Below, in pieces: positions 36,773 to 45,430 of a stretch of DNA of 57,325 nucleotides (position 1 is its first letter; each line of letters opens with the position of its first letter). The stretch spans positions 1 through 57,325 of the forward strand of contig JANXVU010000151.1 in assembly GCA_025351485.1 (NCBI GenBank), read 5' to 3'. Both the position numbers and the translations under genes were made by a program. The notes below the pieces were generated by a model. The model was not told the DNA's origin. It was given only the letters and a program-made list of their open reading frames with translations, and searched no databases. Source of the DNA: Candidatus Eiseniibacteriota bacterium. GTDB lineage: Bacteria > Eisenbacteria > RBG-16-71-46 > JACRLI01.

Positions 36773-38136
36773 TCCGCCAAATCCGTTCCCGCCACATCGC
36801 CACCCCGGGTGGAATCGTGGATGGAGTGGTGGAGGTCGCGGAGGGCCGCGTTCGCTCGGTGGTCCCGGCGGGGAGCGCCGGGCCACATGCCGGGGCCGTC
36901 GACCTTGGCGATGCGTGGTTGCTCCCGGGCTTCGTCGACACCCACGTTCACGTGAACGAGCCCGGACGGGCCGAGTGGGAAGGCTTTGAGTCGGCCACCC
37001 GCGCCGCCGCCCTGGGTGGAGTCACCACCCTGGTGGACATGCCGCTCAACAGCGTGCCCGCGACCACCTCCGTTGCCGCCTTGCAAGCCAAGCTCGCCGC
37101 CGCCTCCGGAAATTGCCACGTGGACGTCGCCTTCTGGGGTGGCGTGGTGCCCGGCAACGCCGCCGAGCTCGAGCCCCTGGCTCTGGAGGGCGTCTGCGGC
37201 TTCAAGTGTTTCCTCGCTCCATCCGGAGTGGAGGAATTCCAGCACGTGAGTGAACCCGATCTGCGCAAGGCCATGCCGGTGCTTGCACGGCTGGGCTTGC
37301 CGCTGCTGGTGCACGCAGAGGATCCCGCGCTACTCCAGGGCGCGGACCGCGCGCTCCAATCCGATCCCCGCAGCCACCTCGCGTGGCTCGAATCCCGGCC
37401 CGCCGCCGCCGAGGTCTCCGCCGTCCGGAGGATGATCCGGCTCAGCCGCGAAACCGGCTGCCGCGTGCACGTGGTGCACCTTTCCACCTCCGACGCGCTG
37501 GCCGATCTGCGGGAAGCGCGCACGGCGGGAGTGCCGATCACCGTCGAGACCTGTCCGCACTACCTCTACTTTCACGCCGGTCAGATCCTCGACGGCGCGA
37601 CCCCGTTCAAGTGCGCGCCGCCCATCCGGGGCGAGGCCAACCGGGAAGCGTTGCGCGCGGCGCTCATGCAGGGCGACCTGGACCTGGTGGCGACGGATCA
37701 CTCGCCGTGCCCGCCTGAGTTGAAGCGATTGGAGGACGGGAGTTTCCTGAATGCGTGGGGAGGGATCGCCTCCATCCAGTTCGGCGCCGCCGCCGCCTGG
37801 ACGGCCATGCGCTCCCTGGGCGCCACCCCGTGGAACCTCGCGCGTTGGATGTCCGCGGCCCCGGCGGCGCTGGCAGGGCTGCCGGGCCGCAAGGGATTCA
37901 TCGGCCCGGGCGCCGACGCCGACCTGGTGGCCTTTCAACCCGGTGCACGTTTCACGGTGGATGGTTCGAAAATCCTGCACCGCCACCGGGTCTGCCCGTA
38001 TATTGGTGAGGAGCTTTTCGGGATGGTGGAGACGGTGTGGAGGCGGGGAGAAGTGATCGCCCAGGGCGGAACGCCCGTGGGGCCCGCGAACGGAAGCGCG
38101 CTCGCAAGAATTTCGAACCGGGAATCCAGGGAATGA
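36769..38136 (+). CDS. allB: Allantoinase
   Basis: Opens the allantoin ring to allantoate. The 455-residue amidohydrolase keeps the binuclear metal ligands: H59 and H61 in DTHVHVNEP, the carboxylatable Lys K146 in GFKCFLAPSG, H182 in LLVHAEDP, His in VHVVHLSTSDA and Asp in ATDHSPCP. LAPSG and HLSTSDA favour allantoinase over dihydroorotase, and three ureide genes follow. The start is a TTG at 36769, in TTGA overlap with VanW. Its TGA overlaps the next ATG. Confidence 0.9.
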   Translation: MIRQIRSRHIATPGGIVDGVVEVAEGRVRSVVPAGSAGPHAGAVDLGDAWLLPGFVDTHVHVNEPGRAEWEGFESATRAAALGGVTTLVDMPLNSVPATTSVAALQAKLAAASGNCHVDVAFWGGVVPGNAAELEPLALEGVCGFKCFLAPSGVEEFQHVSEPDLRKAMPVLARLGLPLLVHAEDPALLQGADRALQSDPRSHLAWLESRPAAAEVSAVRRMIRLSRETGCRVHVVHLSTSDALADLREARTAGVPITVETCPHYLYFHAGQILDGATPFKCAPPIRGEANREALRAALMQGDLDLVATDHSPCPPELKRLEDGSFLNAWGGIASIQFGAAAAWTAMRSLGATPWNLARWMSAAPAALAGLPGRKGFIGPGADADLVAFQPGARFTVDGSKILHRHRVCPYIGEELFGMVETVWRRGEVIAQGGTPVGPANGSALARISNRESRE

Positions 38137-39401
38137 ACGGACCGATCCAGGAATCGACGCTTCAAGAAATGATCGAGGGGCTACGCCGCTTCGGCGCCGA
38201 CGGCCGGGGCGTGACCCGGCTGGCCTATGGCCCCGCGTGGTGCGAAGCGCAGCGCTGGCTCGACTCGCGCGCGCGCGAACTGGGGCTCGATTGCACGGTG
38301 GATCCGGGTGGAAACCTCTATGCGCACCCGCCCGGACTCGAGCCCGCCGCGCCGGTCATCCTGACCGGGTCGCACCTGGACACCGTGGAGCAGGGTGGGG
38401 CGTACGATGGGGCCTATGGAGCGGTGGCGGGGATCCTGCTAGCGGCCATGGGCCTGGGATCGGGCGGGATCCCGGTGGTGGCCTACGTGAGCGCCGAGGA
38501 AGAGGGCAGCCGGTTCGCATCGGCGTTCCTTGGGGCGCGCAGCATGCTGGGGATGGCGGAGCACGCGGACCTGGACTCCACCCAGGATTCCGCCGGAGTT
38601 TCGTGGCGCGCGGCGCTGGAATTCGCGCGGGAGCGCGGGTGCGCTTCCCCGGTCCATGCAGGTCCCCGGCCGTTCGAGCCGCTCTTCCGGCCGCGGATGG
38701 AGCTGGAGGCGCACATCGAGCAGGGACCGGTGCTGGAGGCGGAGCAGAAGGAGATCGGCATCGTCACTTCCATCATCGGCTTCCGGCGCGTGGAGATCCG
38801 GATCACCGGCGAGGCGCGCCATGCGGGCACGACCCCGATGGCCATGCGCAAGGACGCCCTGGTGGCCGCCGCCGAGTGCATCTGGTCGGCCGAAGTGCTG
38901 GCGATCGAGCATGGCGATCCGGCCGTGGCCACCGTGGGCCGGGCCGAGGCACGCCCCGGGGCTTTCAACGTGGTGCCTGGGGAATGCGAGCTGCGCCTGG
39001 ACGCGCGGCACAGCGATTCGGCGGTCCTGGGCACGATGCTCTCCGAGCTGGAAAAGCGCTTCCGGGCCATCGCGGAGCGTCGCGGAGCGAAGCTGGATTG
39101 GAAGCCGGTCTCGTCCCACGCGCCGGTCGCGATGTCCGCCGACATGATCACCGAGGCCACGGCGCTGGCGGGCGAGATGGTCTTTTCTTTCAAGAAGATG
39201 GTCAGCGGCGCCGGGCACGACAGCATGATCTTCGCCGGCCAAGGCGTGCCGTCCATGATGGTGTTCGCTCCGAGCCATCGAGGGATCAGCCACCATCCGG
39301 ACGAGTTCACTCCGATGACCGAACTCTGGGAAGGCGTGCGCTTCTGCCACGCGCTGCTGGCTCGGCTGGCAAGGCGCGATGCGATGGAAGGGGCCAAGTG
39401 A
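38133..39401 (+). CDS. allC: Allantoate amidohydrolase (M20 family)
   Basis: Hydrolyses allantoate to ureidoglycine, CO2 and ammonia. The 422-residue M20-type enzyme has GSHLDTV near 83, GAYDGAYG, the Glu pair in SAEEEGSRF, HIEQGPVLE and GAGHDSMIFAG, the pattern of the carbamoylase/allantoate amidohydrolase branch. It could in principle act on N-carbamoyl amino acids or ureidoglycolate, but its place between allB and uraD argues for allantoate. ATGA overlap with allB and GTGA with uraD. Confidence 0.88.
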   Translation: MNGPIQESTLQEMIEGLRRFGADGRGVTRLAYGPAWCEAQRWLDSRARELGLDCTVDPGGNLYAHPPGLEPAAPVILTGSHLDTVEQGGAYDGAYGAVAGILLAAMGLGSGGIPVVAYVSAEEEGSRFASAFLGARSMLGMAEHADLDSTQDSAGVSWRAALEFARERGCASPVHAGPRPFEPLFRPRMELEAHIEQGPVLEAEQKEIGIVTSIIGFRRVEIRITGEARHAGTTPMAMRKDALVAAAECIWSAEVLAIEHGDPAVATVGRAEARPGAFNVVPGECELRLDARHSDSAVLGTMLSELEKRFRAIAERRGAKLDWKPVSSHAPVAMSADMITEATALAGEMVFSFKKMVSGAGHDSMIFAGQGVPSMMVFAPSHRGISHHPDEFTPMTELWEGVRFCHALLARLARRDAMEGAK

Positions 39402-39925
39402 GCCCGCTGCCGGATGGCCTCGCCCGCTTGAACGCCCTGGCTCCGGACGGCGCCCGGGCCGCGCTGCTGCGCTGCTGCGGCTCCGAGGTGTGGGTGGAGC
39501 GGATGTTGGAAGCGCGGCCGTTCCGCGGCGAGGCGGAGTTCTTCGACATGTCCGAAGAGATCTGGTGGGAGCTGAGCCAGGAAGACTGGCTGGAGGCCTT
39601 CGGCCGGCATCCCCGGATTGGCGACGTGGATTCCCTGCGCGGGAAATTCAAGGAAACCACGGAGTGGGCCGGCGGCGAACAGGCCGGCGTGGCCGGGGCC
39701 GACGAGGAGACGCTCCGCCGGCTGGCGGAAGGAAATCGGAACTACGAGCAGAAGTTCGACTATATTTTCATCGTGTGCGCCTCCGGGAAAACTGCCCCGG
39801 AGATGCTGGCTATGCTGGAGTCGCGTCTGCCCAACGAGCCGCGAAACGAACTGAAGATCGCCGCCACCGAGCAGGCCAGGATCACCCGGCTGCGAATCGA
39901 AAAACTCCTGGAGGGGGACGCTTGA
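39398..39925 (+). CDS. uraD: OHCU decarboxylase
   Basis: Converts 2-oxo-4-hydroxy-4-carboxy-5-ureidoimidazoline to S-allantoin. The 175-residue helical protein carries the catalytic His at 71 in FGRHPRIGD and the family's NRNYEQKFDYIFIVCASGK segment and LPNEPRNELKIAATEQARIT helix. GTG start at 39398 overlapping the allC stop. Confidence 0.92.
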   Translation: MSPLPDGLARLNALAPDGARAALLRCCGSEVWVERMLEARPFRGEAEFFDMSEEIWWELSQEDWLEAFGRHPRIGDVDSLRGKFKETTEWAGGEQAGVAGADEETLRRLAEGNRNYEQKFDYIFIVCASGKTAPEMLAMLESRLPNEPRNELKIAATEQARITRLRIEKLLEGDA

Positions 39926-40263
39926 GCGCGATCACGACGCACGTGCTGGACACCGCCGAAGGCCGCCCGGCCGCCGGCGTGCCGGTGAAACTGGAGATGC
40001 AGGAGTCCGCAGGCTGGAAATCCCTCGGCCAGGGCCGGACGGACGCGGACGGCAGGCTCCGCGATCTCCTGCCCGCCGACGCCCTTCTGCAGCCGGGCCA
40101 GTATCGGATCACGTTCGACACCGCGACCTATTTCCACCAGGGCGGCATTCGCGGCTTCTTCCCCGAGGTCGAGGTACGCTTCCAGGTGGACGAAGAGGGC
40201 GGCCACTACCACGTGCCGCTGCTGCTGAGCCCGTTCGGGTATTCGACCTACCGGGGGAACTGA
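39922..40263 (+). CDS. uraH: 5-hydroxyisourate hydrolase (transthyretin-like)
   Basis: Hydrolyses 5-hydroxyisourate to OHCU, the step before UraD. The 113-residue transthyretin-fold protein starts (TTG, TTGA overlap with uraD) SAITTHVLDTAEGRPAAGVPV, with the active-site His at 7, and ends in HYHVPLLLSPFGYSTYRGN. The diagnostic C-terminal tetrapeptide YRGS is YRGN here, a conservative change. Last gene of the plus-strand run. Confidence 0.93.
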   Translation: MSAITTHVLDTAEGRPAAGVPVKLEMQESAGWKSLGQGRTDADGRLRDLLPADALLQPGQYRITFDTATYFHQGGIRGFFPEVEVRFQVDEEGGHYHVPLLLSPFGYSTYRGN

Positions 40264-40317
40264 GCCGGGGCGTTTGCGCGGGGCGTTTGCTCCCTGTGGC
40301 TCCCGCCCGGCAGTTCC
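40256..40317. terminator. Inverted repeat between convergent uraH and aldolase-like gene
   Basis: GGAACTG (40256-40262) pairs with CAGTTCC (40311-40317), and after a two-base bulge CCGGG (40265-40269) pairs with CCCGG (40306-40310). The loop holds a 12-base direct repeat CGGGGCGTTTGC at 40266-40277 and 40279-40290. It spans exactly the interval between the two stop codons, so a bidirectional terminator is plausible, though no T-run is present. Confidence 0.4.
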
Positions 40318-40319
40318 AC

Positions 40320-41669
40320 CTATCCCTGCCGCGTTTTCAGGATCTTCACGAACGAACGCCCGCGGAGCTCTTCCAGCGACAGCCCCGTCTGGAGCGCCTC
40401 CTCCTCGGTGAGCGCTCCGCAAGTGATCCCCCGGAGAAAGAAGTTCAGCAGTCCCTGCCCCGTGGCGGCATCGTCGAACACGTTTCCCAGGAGCGTGGCC
40501 TGGGCCGCCTTTTCCACGAAAGTCTTCAGGCGCTCGGAGGCTGCCTCGTGTCCCTCGAGGAAGAACGAGAACACCGCGGCGTAGCGGCTCGGGAGCTGGC
40601 CCGGGTGCAGGTCCCAGCCCTGGTAGTAGCCGTGGAGCAGCGAGCTGCGCACGTCTTCGAAGTGCACCCGCCAGGCGTGGTGGATGGCCTGGGTGTTTTC
40701 CTCGTGCTGCGGCCAGCTGAGAGAGCCCCCCTCGGGCGCCTTGTGCGGGCCGACCGGCATGACCGTGGTCGCCCCGTCGGAGAGCGTCACGCCGGTCCCC
40801 GCGAGGGAGACCTGCATCACGTGGCGGGCGAAGTCGCACGCCGGGTGGGCGGGCCGCTGCTGGGAGGCCACCAGGTTCACGCCGGCGGTGTAGTCGTAGG
40901 TGCCGAAGTGCGCGCCGCGGCAGCGGCCCCGGGCGCCGGCGACCAGGCGGGGAAGCGCGAACTCGCCGTCGGGCGCGATCACCGACTGGGGTGTTTCCAC
41001 CATGAGCTCGATCGGGATGGAGCCCGACCTCAAGCCGTGGGCGCTCTCCAGGGCCGCCAGCAGGTCTGCGAGCGTTTCCACCTGCTCCACCACGGTGATC
41101 TTGGGGAGCGTCACCACGAAGTTGTCCGGAAGGGATCCACCCGTCTTCCCGAGCAGGGTGGTCACGAAGATGTCCAGGGTGCGCGCGCTGCGTGCGAGCA
41201 ACTCGTCGGTGAACGGCTTGATCCGGATACCGATGTAGGGAGGGAGCGCATCCGTCTTCATGCCGCGCGCCACTTCCAGCGCCGCCGCCTCGGCGTGGCC
41301 GTCCTCTTCGGCGTCCGAGCGGTTCCCGTAGCCGTCCTCGAAGTCGATGCGATAGTCCTCCACCGCCTCGCGCGCCAGCTTTTCGGCCACGCGGTGGTGA
41401 ATCGTATCGGCCAGGGCCGCGGAATTATCAAGGCCCAGCGCACGCGCGAAGATGGCTGCATCCGGCGCATACTCGTTCATCATGCGGATGGCGGCCTGCC
41501 CCAGCCGCGAGGTCGTCTCCGCCTTATAGAGTTGCGCGCCGCCGTACACCGTGTGCACCGGCTGCCGCTCGGAGCTGTCCCCCGGGCGCAGGGTGGCGAA
41601 GGTCCGGTTGGCGGCTTTCAGCCGCGCGAAGGCAGCCTGGGTGACGGTTTCGTTGAACGAGGTTTCCAC
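40320..41669 (-). CDS. Citrate-lyase/malate-synthase-superfamily enzyme (DUF6986-like)
   Basis: A 449-residue TIM-barrel protein of the HpcH/HpaI aldolase, CitE and malate synthase superfamily. Mg-binding and substrate motifs are visible: YRIDFEDGYGN near 108, ELMVETPQSV near 224 and HFGTYDYTAGVNL near 260. It is longer than CitE and lacks malate synthase A landmarks, and best fits DUF6986, whose reaction I cannot name with certainty. The GTG at 41669 is chosen because AGGAG lies six bases upstream. Being between uraH and allE, it may use glyoxylate from ureide breakdown; that is inference. Confidence 0.75.
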   Translation of the reverse strand: METSFNETVTQAAFARLKAANRTFATLRPGDSSERQPVHTVYGGAQLYKAETTSRLGQAAIRMMNEYAPDAAIFARALGLDNSAALADTIHHRVAEKLAREAVEDYRIDFEDGYGNRSDAEEDGHAEAAALEVARGMKTDALPPYIGIRIKPFTDELLARSARTLDIFVTTLLGKTGGSLPDNFVVTLPKITVVEQVETLADLLAALESAHGLRSGSIPIELMVETPQSVIAPDGEFALPRLVAGARGRCRGAHFGTYDYTAGVNLVASQQRPAHPACDFARHVMQVSLAGTGVTLSDGATTVMPVGPHKAPEGGSLSWPQHEENTQAIHHAWRVHFEDVRSSLLHGYYQGWDLHPGQLPSRYAAVFSFFLEGHEAASERLKTFVEKAAQATLLGNVFDDAATGQGLLNFFLRGITCGALTEEEALQTGLSLEELRGRSFVKILKTRQG

Positions 41670-41788
41670 GGTTTTCTCCTGGGGCGGCGGCCGGCTTCTT
41701 TGGGACTGAAAAATTCGTCCGGGCGGCTTATTATGGGTCACACGTGGAAGGGACGCATCCGGAAATTGAACCGATCGGGGGACAAGGT

Positions 41789-42535
41789 ATGGCCGAGATG
41801 AAGATGGTCGGAAGCCGGCTGGTGGTGGAGCGCAACTTTGCCGTTTTCCCGCCCGATTCGTGGGTGGCGAGCAACTTGCCCGGCTGGCGGGCCACCGAGG
41901 CCATCATCCTGGCGAGCCCGGCGCTGGGAGCCGATTTCACCCAGTACGTCCTTCAAATCGCGTCCGGCGGAGGCAGCCAGCACAAGCTGCCGCCCGGCAT
42001 CCAGGGGTTCCTGTACGTCCTGGACGGGGAGATCGCGATCACCGTGGAAGGGGGGGCGCGCACCTTCCAAGGGGGCGGCTACGCCTACTTCAAACCGGGC
42101 TCGACGTTTTCGGTCGAGGCCCGGGGGGCCGCCCGGGCGACCTTCATCAAGAAGAAGTACGAGCCCCTCGAAGGCCACCCGCCCCGGAGCCTTTCGGGCC
42201 AGGAACAGGACGTGAAGGGCGAGAACTTCCTGGGCATCGAGGGCCTGGTGCTGCAGCACCTGGTCCCGGACGAGCTTGGGTTCGACATGGCCGTCAATAT
42301 CTTCACCTTCCAGACCGGCAAGGCGCTGCCCATGATCGAGTCCCACATCATGGAGCATGGCCTGATCTTCCTGCAGGGCGGGGGGATGTACTACCTGGGG
42401 AACCGCTGGATGGAGGTCCGGCAGGGCGACTTCATCTGGATGGGGCCGTACTGCCCTCAATCGTTCTACGCCGCGGGCGAGGAGCCGTCGCGGTACCTCT
42501 ACTACAAGAACGTGAACCGGGACGTGAGCCTGTAG
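41789..42535 (+). CDS. allE: (S)-ureidoglycine aminohydrolase, bicupin
   Basis: Releases ammonia from S-ureidoglycine to give S-ureidoglycolate, preventing its non-enzymatic decay. The 248-residue protein has two cupin domains: the first with GSQHKLPPGIQGFLYVLDGEI near 72-92, the second with the metal ligands in IESHIMEHGLIFLQGGGMYYLG near 195-216. The ATG at 41789 gives the family N-terminus; an ATG at 41744 would add 15 residues. It completes the allantoin-to-ureidoglycolate route with allB and allC, although separated from them by the divergent DUF6986-like gene. Confidence 0.9.
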   Translation: MAEMKMVGSRLVVERNFAVFPPDSWVASNLPGWRATEAIILASPALGADFTQYVLQIASGGGSQHKLPPGIQGFLYVLDGEIAITVEGGARTFQGGGYAYFKPGSTFSVEARGAARATFIKKKYEPLEGHPPRSLSGQEQDVKGENFLGIEGLVLQHLVPDELGFDMAVNIFTFQTGKALPMIESHIMEHGLIFLQGGGMYYLGNRWMEVRQGDFIWMGPYCPQSFYAAGEEPSRYLYYKNVNRDVSL

Positions 42536-42541
42536 GGGCCG

Positions 42542-43951
42542 CTACAGCCCCTTCACCGCCCCCACCAGGTTGTTGATCGAGTCCTTGGCGTCCCCGAAAA
42601 GCATCATGGTCTTCTTCTCGTAGAACAGATCGTTGTCGATCCCCGCGAATCCCGGCTTCATGCTGCGCTTGAGCACGATGGTGTGGTGGGCGTGGTCCAC
42701 GTCCAGGATGGGCATGCCGTAGATCGGGCTGGCCTTGTCGGTGCGCGCCGCCGGGTTCACCACGTCATTGGCCCCGATTACCAGCGCCACGTCGATCTGG
42801 CTGAATTGCGGGTTGATCTCTTCCATGTCGATCAGTTGCGGATAGGGCACGTTTGCCTCGGCCAGCAGCACGTTCATGTGCCCGGGCATGCGTCCGGCCA
42901 CCGGATGGATCGCGTACTTCACCTGCACGCCCTTCTTCTCCAGCAGTTCCGCCAGCTCCCGCACGCTGTGCTGCGCCTGGGCCACGGCCAGGCCGTATCC
43001 GGGAACGACCACCACCGACTTGGCGTAGGCCAGCATTACCGCGGCATCCTCCACCGACACTTCACGGGCGCTGCGAGCGCCCGCCGCATTCCCGTTGCCG
43101 CCGCTTGCCGTTGCCACTTCCGCGCCGAACGCGCCGAACACCACGCTTCCGATGGAACGGTTCATGGCCTTGCACATCAGCAGCGTGAGCAGGGTTCCCG
43201 AAGCGCCCACCAGGGTGCCGCTGATCACCAGCACGGTGTTGTTCAGCACGATCCCGGTGGCCGCCGTGGCCAGTCCGGTGAACGAGTTGAGGAGCGAGAT
43301 CACCACCGGCATGTCGCCGCCGCCGATGGGAGCGACCAGCGCGAGTCCCAGCAGGAGCGAAGCCGCGATGAAGGCCCACAGCCCCGGGATCCCGGGCGTG
43401 ATCATCAGGTAGGCGCCGAGCGCCAGGGTGGCGGCGAAGAAGACCAGGTTGAGCACGCGCTGCATCGGAAAAGTGAGCGGCTTCTCGGAGACCAGGCCCT
43501 GCAGTTTACCGAAGGCCAGCACGCTGCCGGTGAGGGACATGCCGCCGATCAGGGCGCCCAGAAGGATGGTAAAGGCGCCTTCCCGGGTGAGGGAGCCCTC
43601 TTTCACTCCGCGCATGTACTCGGCCATCGAGACCAGCATGGCCGCGCCACCGCCCGAGCCGTTGAACAGCGCCACCATCTGGGGCATGTCGGTCATCTGC
43701 ACGGTGCGCGCCGACCACAGGCCGATCGCGCCGCCCACGGCCATGCCGGCCAGGATCACGCCGTAGCTGACCACCTGGTGGTCCATGAGCGTCGCCACCA
43801 CGGCCAGCAGCATCCCCACGGAAGCCATGAGATTGCCGTTGCGCGCGGTGCGCGCGGAGCTCAGGGCGCGAAGCCCGAGGATGAACAGAATGGCGGCGAG
43901 CAGATAGGCGAGCTGGATGACGAACTCTAGAAAGCCGAATGAGGGATTCAC
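42542..43951 (-). CDS. pntB: NAD(P) transhydrogenase subunit beta
   Basis: The NADP(H)-binding and membrane subunit of the proton-translocating transhydrogenase, which makes NADPH from NADH using the proton gradient. 469 residues: about nine hydrophobic helices to roughly residue 265, then domain III with VVVPGYGLAVAQAQH, HPVAGRMPGHMNVLLAEA, GANDVVNPAARTD and the C-terminal FGDAKDSINNL. GTG start overlapping the pntAB stop (GTGA). Confidence 0.96.
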   Translation of the reverse strand: MNPSFGFLEFVIQLAYLLAAILFILGLRALSSARTARNGNLMASVGMLLAVVATLMDHQVVSYGVILAGMAVGGAIGLWSARTVQMTDMPQMVALFNGSGGGAAMLVSMAEYMRGVKEGSLTREGAFTILLGALIGGMSLTGSVLAFGKLQGLVSEKPLTFPMQRVLNLVFFAATLALGAYLMITPGIPGLWAFIAASLLLGLALVAPIGGGDMPVVISLLNSFTGLATAATGIVLNNTVLVISGTLVGASGTLLTLLMCKAMNRSIGSVVFGAFGAEVATASGGNGNAAGARSAREVSVEDAAVMLAYAKSVVVVPGYGLAVAQAQHSVRELAELLEKKGVQVKYAIHPVAGRMPGHMNVLLAEANVPYPQLIDMEEINPQFSQIDVALVIGANDVVNPAARTDKASPIYGMPILDVDHAHHTIVLKRSMKPGFAGIDNDLFYEKKTMMLFGDAKDSINNLVGAVKGL

Positions 43952-44244
43952 GACGTTTTCTCCGCGGGCTTGCGCTTGAACATCTGGAGCATGCGGTCCG
44001 TCACCAGGAAGCCGCCCACCACGTTGATGGTGCCCAGGACCACGGCGATGAAGCCGATCACGGCGTCCAGCCTGCCGCCGTGCTTTCCGGCGACGAGCAT
44101 GGCGCCGACCAGCACGATTCCGTGGATGGCATTGGATCCGGACATCAGAGGCGTGTGCAGGATCACCGGGACCTTGGAGATCACCTCGTACCCCACGAAC
44201 ACCGCCAGGGCCAGGATGTAGAAATCTGCAATCGTGATGTGCAT
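43948..44244 (-). CDS. pntAB: NAD(P) transhydrogenase subunit alpha part 2
   Basis: A 98-residue membrane subunit with three to four helices (FYILALAVFVGYEVI, the conserved VPVILHTPLMSGSNAIHGI, and VIGFIAVVLGTINVVGGF). It supplies the alpha-side transmembrane helices in organisms where PntA is split. The ATG at 44244 follows GGAGGAAAGTAG on the minus strand. Lies two bases after pntAA. Confidence 0.93.
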   Translation of the reverse strand: MHITIADFYILALAVFVGYEVISKVPVILHTPLMSGSNAIHGIVLVGAMLVAGKHGGRLDAVIGFIAVVLGTINVVGGFLVTDRMLQMFKRKPAEKTS

Positions 44245-44246
44245 GC

Positions 44247-45428
44247 CTACTTTCCTCCCGCGCCCACCGGTTGGGTGGCGCCTTCCACCCGCTCGCGGGT
44301 GCGCTGGTGCACGATCTTGCCGCCGTGGGTGACGCAGCTGCCCTTCAGGATGTCGTCCTCGAAGTTGAGCGTCATCACGCCGTCCTTGATCAGCAGCCCC
44401 AGGAAATTCAGGACGTTCTTGGAGTACATCTGGCTGGCGTGGATCGGGAGCTGGGCCACGATGTTGACCGGGCCGAGGATCGTGACCCCGTTCGCCACCA
44501 CCACTTCGCCCGCGCGCGTGAGGGCGCAATTCCCGCCGGTGTCGGCCGCCAGATCCACGATCACCGAGCCGTACTTCATGCCCTTGACCATCTCCTCGGT
44601 GATCAACATCGGTGCCGGCACGCCCGGGATGCGGGCGGTGGTGATCACCAGGTCGGCCCGGGCCACCACGGGTGCCAGTAACTGGAGTTCGCGCTGGTGG
44701 GTGTCGCCGGAAAGTTCCTTCGCGTAGCCGCCGGCGTCCTGGGTGTCCTTGGCTCCCAGGTCCAGTTCGACAAACGTGGCCCCGAGACTTTCGATCTCTT
44801 CCTTCACGGCCGGTCGGACATCGTAGCCCTCCACCACGGCGCCCAGGCGCCGGGTCGTCGCGATGGCCTGCAGTCCGGCAACTCCGGCCCCCAGCACCAG
44901 CACGTGCGCCGGGGGAATGGTCCCGGCGGCGGTCACCAGCATGGGAAAGAACCGGGGAAGGGTGGATGCGCCCAGCAGCGCGGCCTTGTAGCCGGCTACC
45001 GTCGCCATGGAGGAGAGCGCGTCCATGTTCTGCGCGCGCGTGGTGCGCGGCACCAGTTCCATGCTGAAGCTGGTGACGGAGCGGGCGGCCAGGAGAACTG
45101 CCACGTCGGGCCGCATGAGCGGCTCCAGGAAGCCGATCAACGCCGAACCTGGGCGCAGCATGGAGACTTCGTCGCGGGCGGCGCCGGGCCCGCACAGCGG
45201 GGCCCCTACTTTCAAGACCAGGTCGGACTCGCCGAACAGCGCCGCCGGGTCGCTCACGATCTGCGCTCCGGCCGCCTGGTAGGCGGCGTCGGTGAACGAT
45301 GCCCGCTCGCCGGCTCCGGTTTCCACGCAAACCTCATGTCCCTGTTTGACCAGCCTCGCGACCGAATCGGGCACCAGGGCAACCCGGAGTTCCAGTGGAG
45401 CAAGCTCCTTGGGGATGGATATTTTCAT
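44247..45428 (-). CDS. pntAA: NAD(P) transhydrogenase subunit alpha part 1
   Basis: The soluble NAD(H)-binding domain I, 393 residues, similar to alanine dehydrogenase. Visible are the N-terminal KISIPKELAPLELRVALVPDSV, VLVLGAGVAGLQAIATTRRLGAVVEGYDVR (Rossmann Gly-rich loop) near 170, and the GSVIVDLAADTGGNCALT segment. It starts two bases after the ettA stop, so ettA and the pnt genes form one minus-strand operon. Confidence 0.95.
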   Translation of the reverse strand: MKISIPKELAPLELRVALVPDSVARLVKQGHEVCVETGAGERASFTDAAYQAAGAQIVSDPAALFGESDLVLKVGAPLCGPGAARDEVSMLRPGSALIGFLEPLMRPDVAVLLAARSVTSFSMELVPRTTRAQNMDALSSMATVAGYKAALLGASTLPRFFPMLVTAAGTIPPAHVLVLGAGVAGLQAIATTRRLGAVVEGYDVRPAVKEEIESLGATFVELDLGAKDTQDAGGYAKELSGDTHQRELQLLAPVVARADLVITTARIPGVPAPMLITEEMVKGMKYGSVIVDLAADTGGNCALTRAGEVVVANGVTILGPVNIVAQLPIHASQMYSKNVLNFLGLLIKDGVMTLNFEDDILKGSCVTHGGKIVHQRTRERVEGATQPVGAGGK

Positions 45429-45430
45429 GG

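Noticed and set aside
42530-42547. CTGTAG/CTACAG inverted repeat between allE and pntB
   Set aside because: Only six base pairs, made largely by the two opposing stop codons, with no T-run; not strong enough to call a terminator.
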